DNA of 64,000 nt from Pasteurellaceae bacterium Orientalotternb1. Lineage in GTDB: Bacteria > Pseudomonadota > Gammaproteobacteria > Enterobacterales > Pasteurellaceae. The stretch covers positions 1,710,911 through 1,774,910 of the forward strand of contig CP015028.1 of assembly GCA_011455275.1 (NCBI GenBank). Direction: 5' to 3'. The position numbers and the translations under genes were made by a program. The notes beneath the pieces are model-generated. The model saw only the letters and a list, made by a program, of their open reading frames with translations. It was not told where the DNA came from and ran no database searches. Shown here piece after piece: positions 63,380-64,000 of the stretch (positions within the stretch are counted from its first letter, which is position 1; every line of letters starts with the position of its first letter).

Positions 63380-64000
63380 CTATTGTTGTGGTTCAGCTTG
63401 CGGCTGAACGGCTTGTTCTACAGGCTGCTCTATTTTTAATTGCTCCACCGCTTTATCTACTTCTAATTCAATTTTTTTGACCGTAGGTTCAGCACGATTT
63501 AGCTTTTGCTTTAATAGTGTAGGACTTTGCAAATTATTCGGTGCATCAATGTAAATAGATTGCTCAATTAAATCATCGACTTCTTTTAAGAACATTTTCA
63601 CATTTTCATTTTGCACATCAAAATAACTTCTTACCCAAGAGCTGACAGCCTCAAGTGATTGCTTATACAATTCATTTTGCTGACGAGGTACAGTCAGGAT
63701 CGCAATTTGCAAACGTAATCGAATATTTTCTCGTAAATAAATTTCCTGGTTTGGTGCAATAAAGACTTTATCTTGAGCTTGTTTTTTATCACTTACACGA
63801 ATGAAATGGCTTAAGAACGAATCTGCACTTTTCTCAATATTTTTTTGCCAGTCAGCAAGTGAATCACTCACATCACCACTTGCTTGATCGGCAAGTTGCT
63901 GTTCATTATCTAACATTGGCATATCATCAACCACATTAGCCAACTGTGCGAGACGTTGCATAATATTGTTTTGATCGACCTTATTTAAGGTCGCCAATGT
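63380..64000 (-). CDS. hemX: HemX family protein, C-terminal part (cut by window edge)
   Basis: About 206 residues of an open frame that continues past the right edge (codons before 63997 remain open: ...T-L-A-T-L-N-K-V-D-Q). It shows the HemX pattern of an alpha-helical periplasmic domain: E-N-I-R-L-R-L-Q-I-A-I-L-T-V-P-R, Y-K-Q-S-L-E-A-V-S-S-W-V-R-S-Y-F-D, F-L-K-E-V-D-D-L-I. The tail is Glu/Gln/Pro-rich. Located immediately upstream of hemY as in enterics (hemC-hemD-hemX-hemY). N-terminal membrane anchor is outside the window. Confidence 0.88.
   Translation of the reverse strand, partial: TLATLNKVDQNNIMQRLAQLANVVDDMPMLDNEQQLADQASGDVSDSLADWQKNIEKSADSFLSHFIRVSDKKQAQDKVFIAPNQEIYLRENIRLRLQIAILTVPRQQNELYKQSLEAVSSWVRSYFDVQNENVKMFLKEVDDLIEQSIYIDAPNNLQSPTLLKQKLNRAEPTVKKIELEVDKAVEQLKIEQPVEQAVQPQAEPQQ

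Overview
The window reads as a chromosomal segment of a Pasteurellaceae bacterium. The main evidence is the DNA uptake sequence ACAAGCGGT, often extended to ACAAGCGGTCA with a downstream TTTGCAAA. By eye there are roughly three dozen exact or near-exact copies, alone or in inverted pairs between genes. This is the Actinobacillus pleuropneumoniae-type form, used by the Actinobacillus/Mannheimia/Bibersteinia/Glaesserella/H. ducreyi side of the family, and not the H. influenzae form. Gene content (SecM, PcnB, DksA, Tol-Pal, CydABX, HemXY) is ordinary gammaproteobacterial. I do not name a species.

Layout. 0-8 kb: partial TatD-family gene, metK, a membrane protein plus argE, tRNA-Asn, moeB-hemW, htpG with a heat-shock type promoter, and a decayed ParE/ParD-like module. 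8.5-19 kb: catalase, an unknown protein plus a membrane phosphoesterase, folK-pcnB, dksA, purM-purN, two OB-fold stress proteins, aspA. 19-26 kb: galTKM operon with a CRP site, then a small cassette (XRE regulator, TbpB-like surface lipoprotein, small lipoprotein) flanked by imperfect direct repeats, then an MFS transporter. 26-34.8 kb: mutT, secM-secA with divergent dciA, an NlpE-like lipoprotein, an orphan MalQ-like N-terminal domain, alr, tkt, rpmE. 34.8-41.6 kb: an AT-rich surface-glycan cluster with no uptake sequence (GT32, broken GT2, WecB, GT4, GT25, two GT9), followed directly by ilvY. 42.5-53 kb: upp, a SpoU methyltransferase, a candidate type I toxin-antitoxin locus, suhB, dxs, two TPM-domain genes plus lemA, a YcjF-like protein, dusC, a YjdF-like protein, djlA. 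53-64 kb: the ybgC-tolQRAB-pal operon, cydABX-ybgE, a small secreted protein, hemY and partial hemX.

Connections. ybgC-tolQRAB-pal builds the trans-envelope Tol-Pal machine. cydAB-cydX-ybgE makes cytochrome bd oxidase behind an FNR-like site. galT-galK-galM is a Leloir operon, although no galE is present here. WecB and five intact glycosyltransferases probably build a strain-specific lipooligosaccharide or capsule glycan. SecM is expected to report on secretion and tune secA.

The most interesting unexplained item is at 44.42-44.69 kb. A 22-residue hydrophobic peptide gene has a structured leader, a stem that covers its ribosome binding site, its own promoter and terminator, and an opposing promoter/terminator pair that could make an antisense RNA. 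The second is a SecM ortholog ending in a short NPPIRAGP arrest motif, with an inverted uptake-sequence pair inside the codons just before it.
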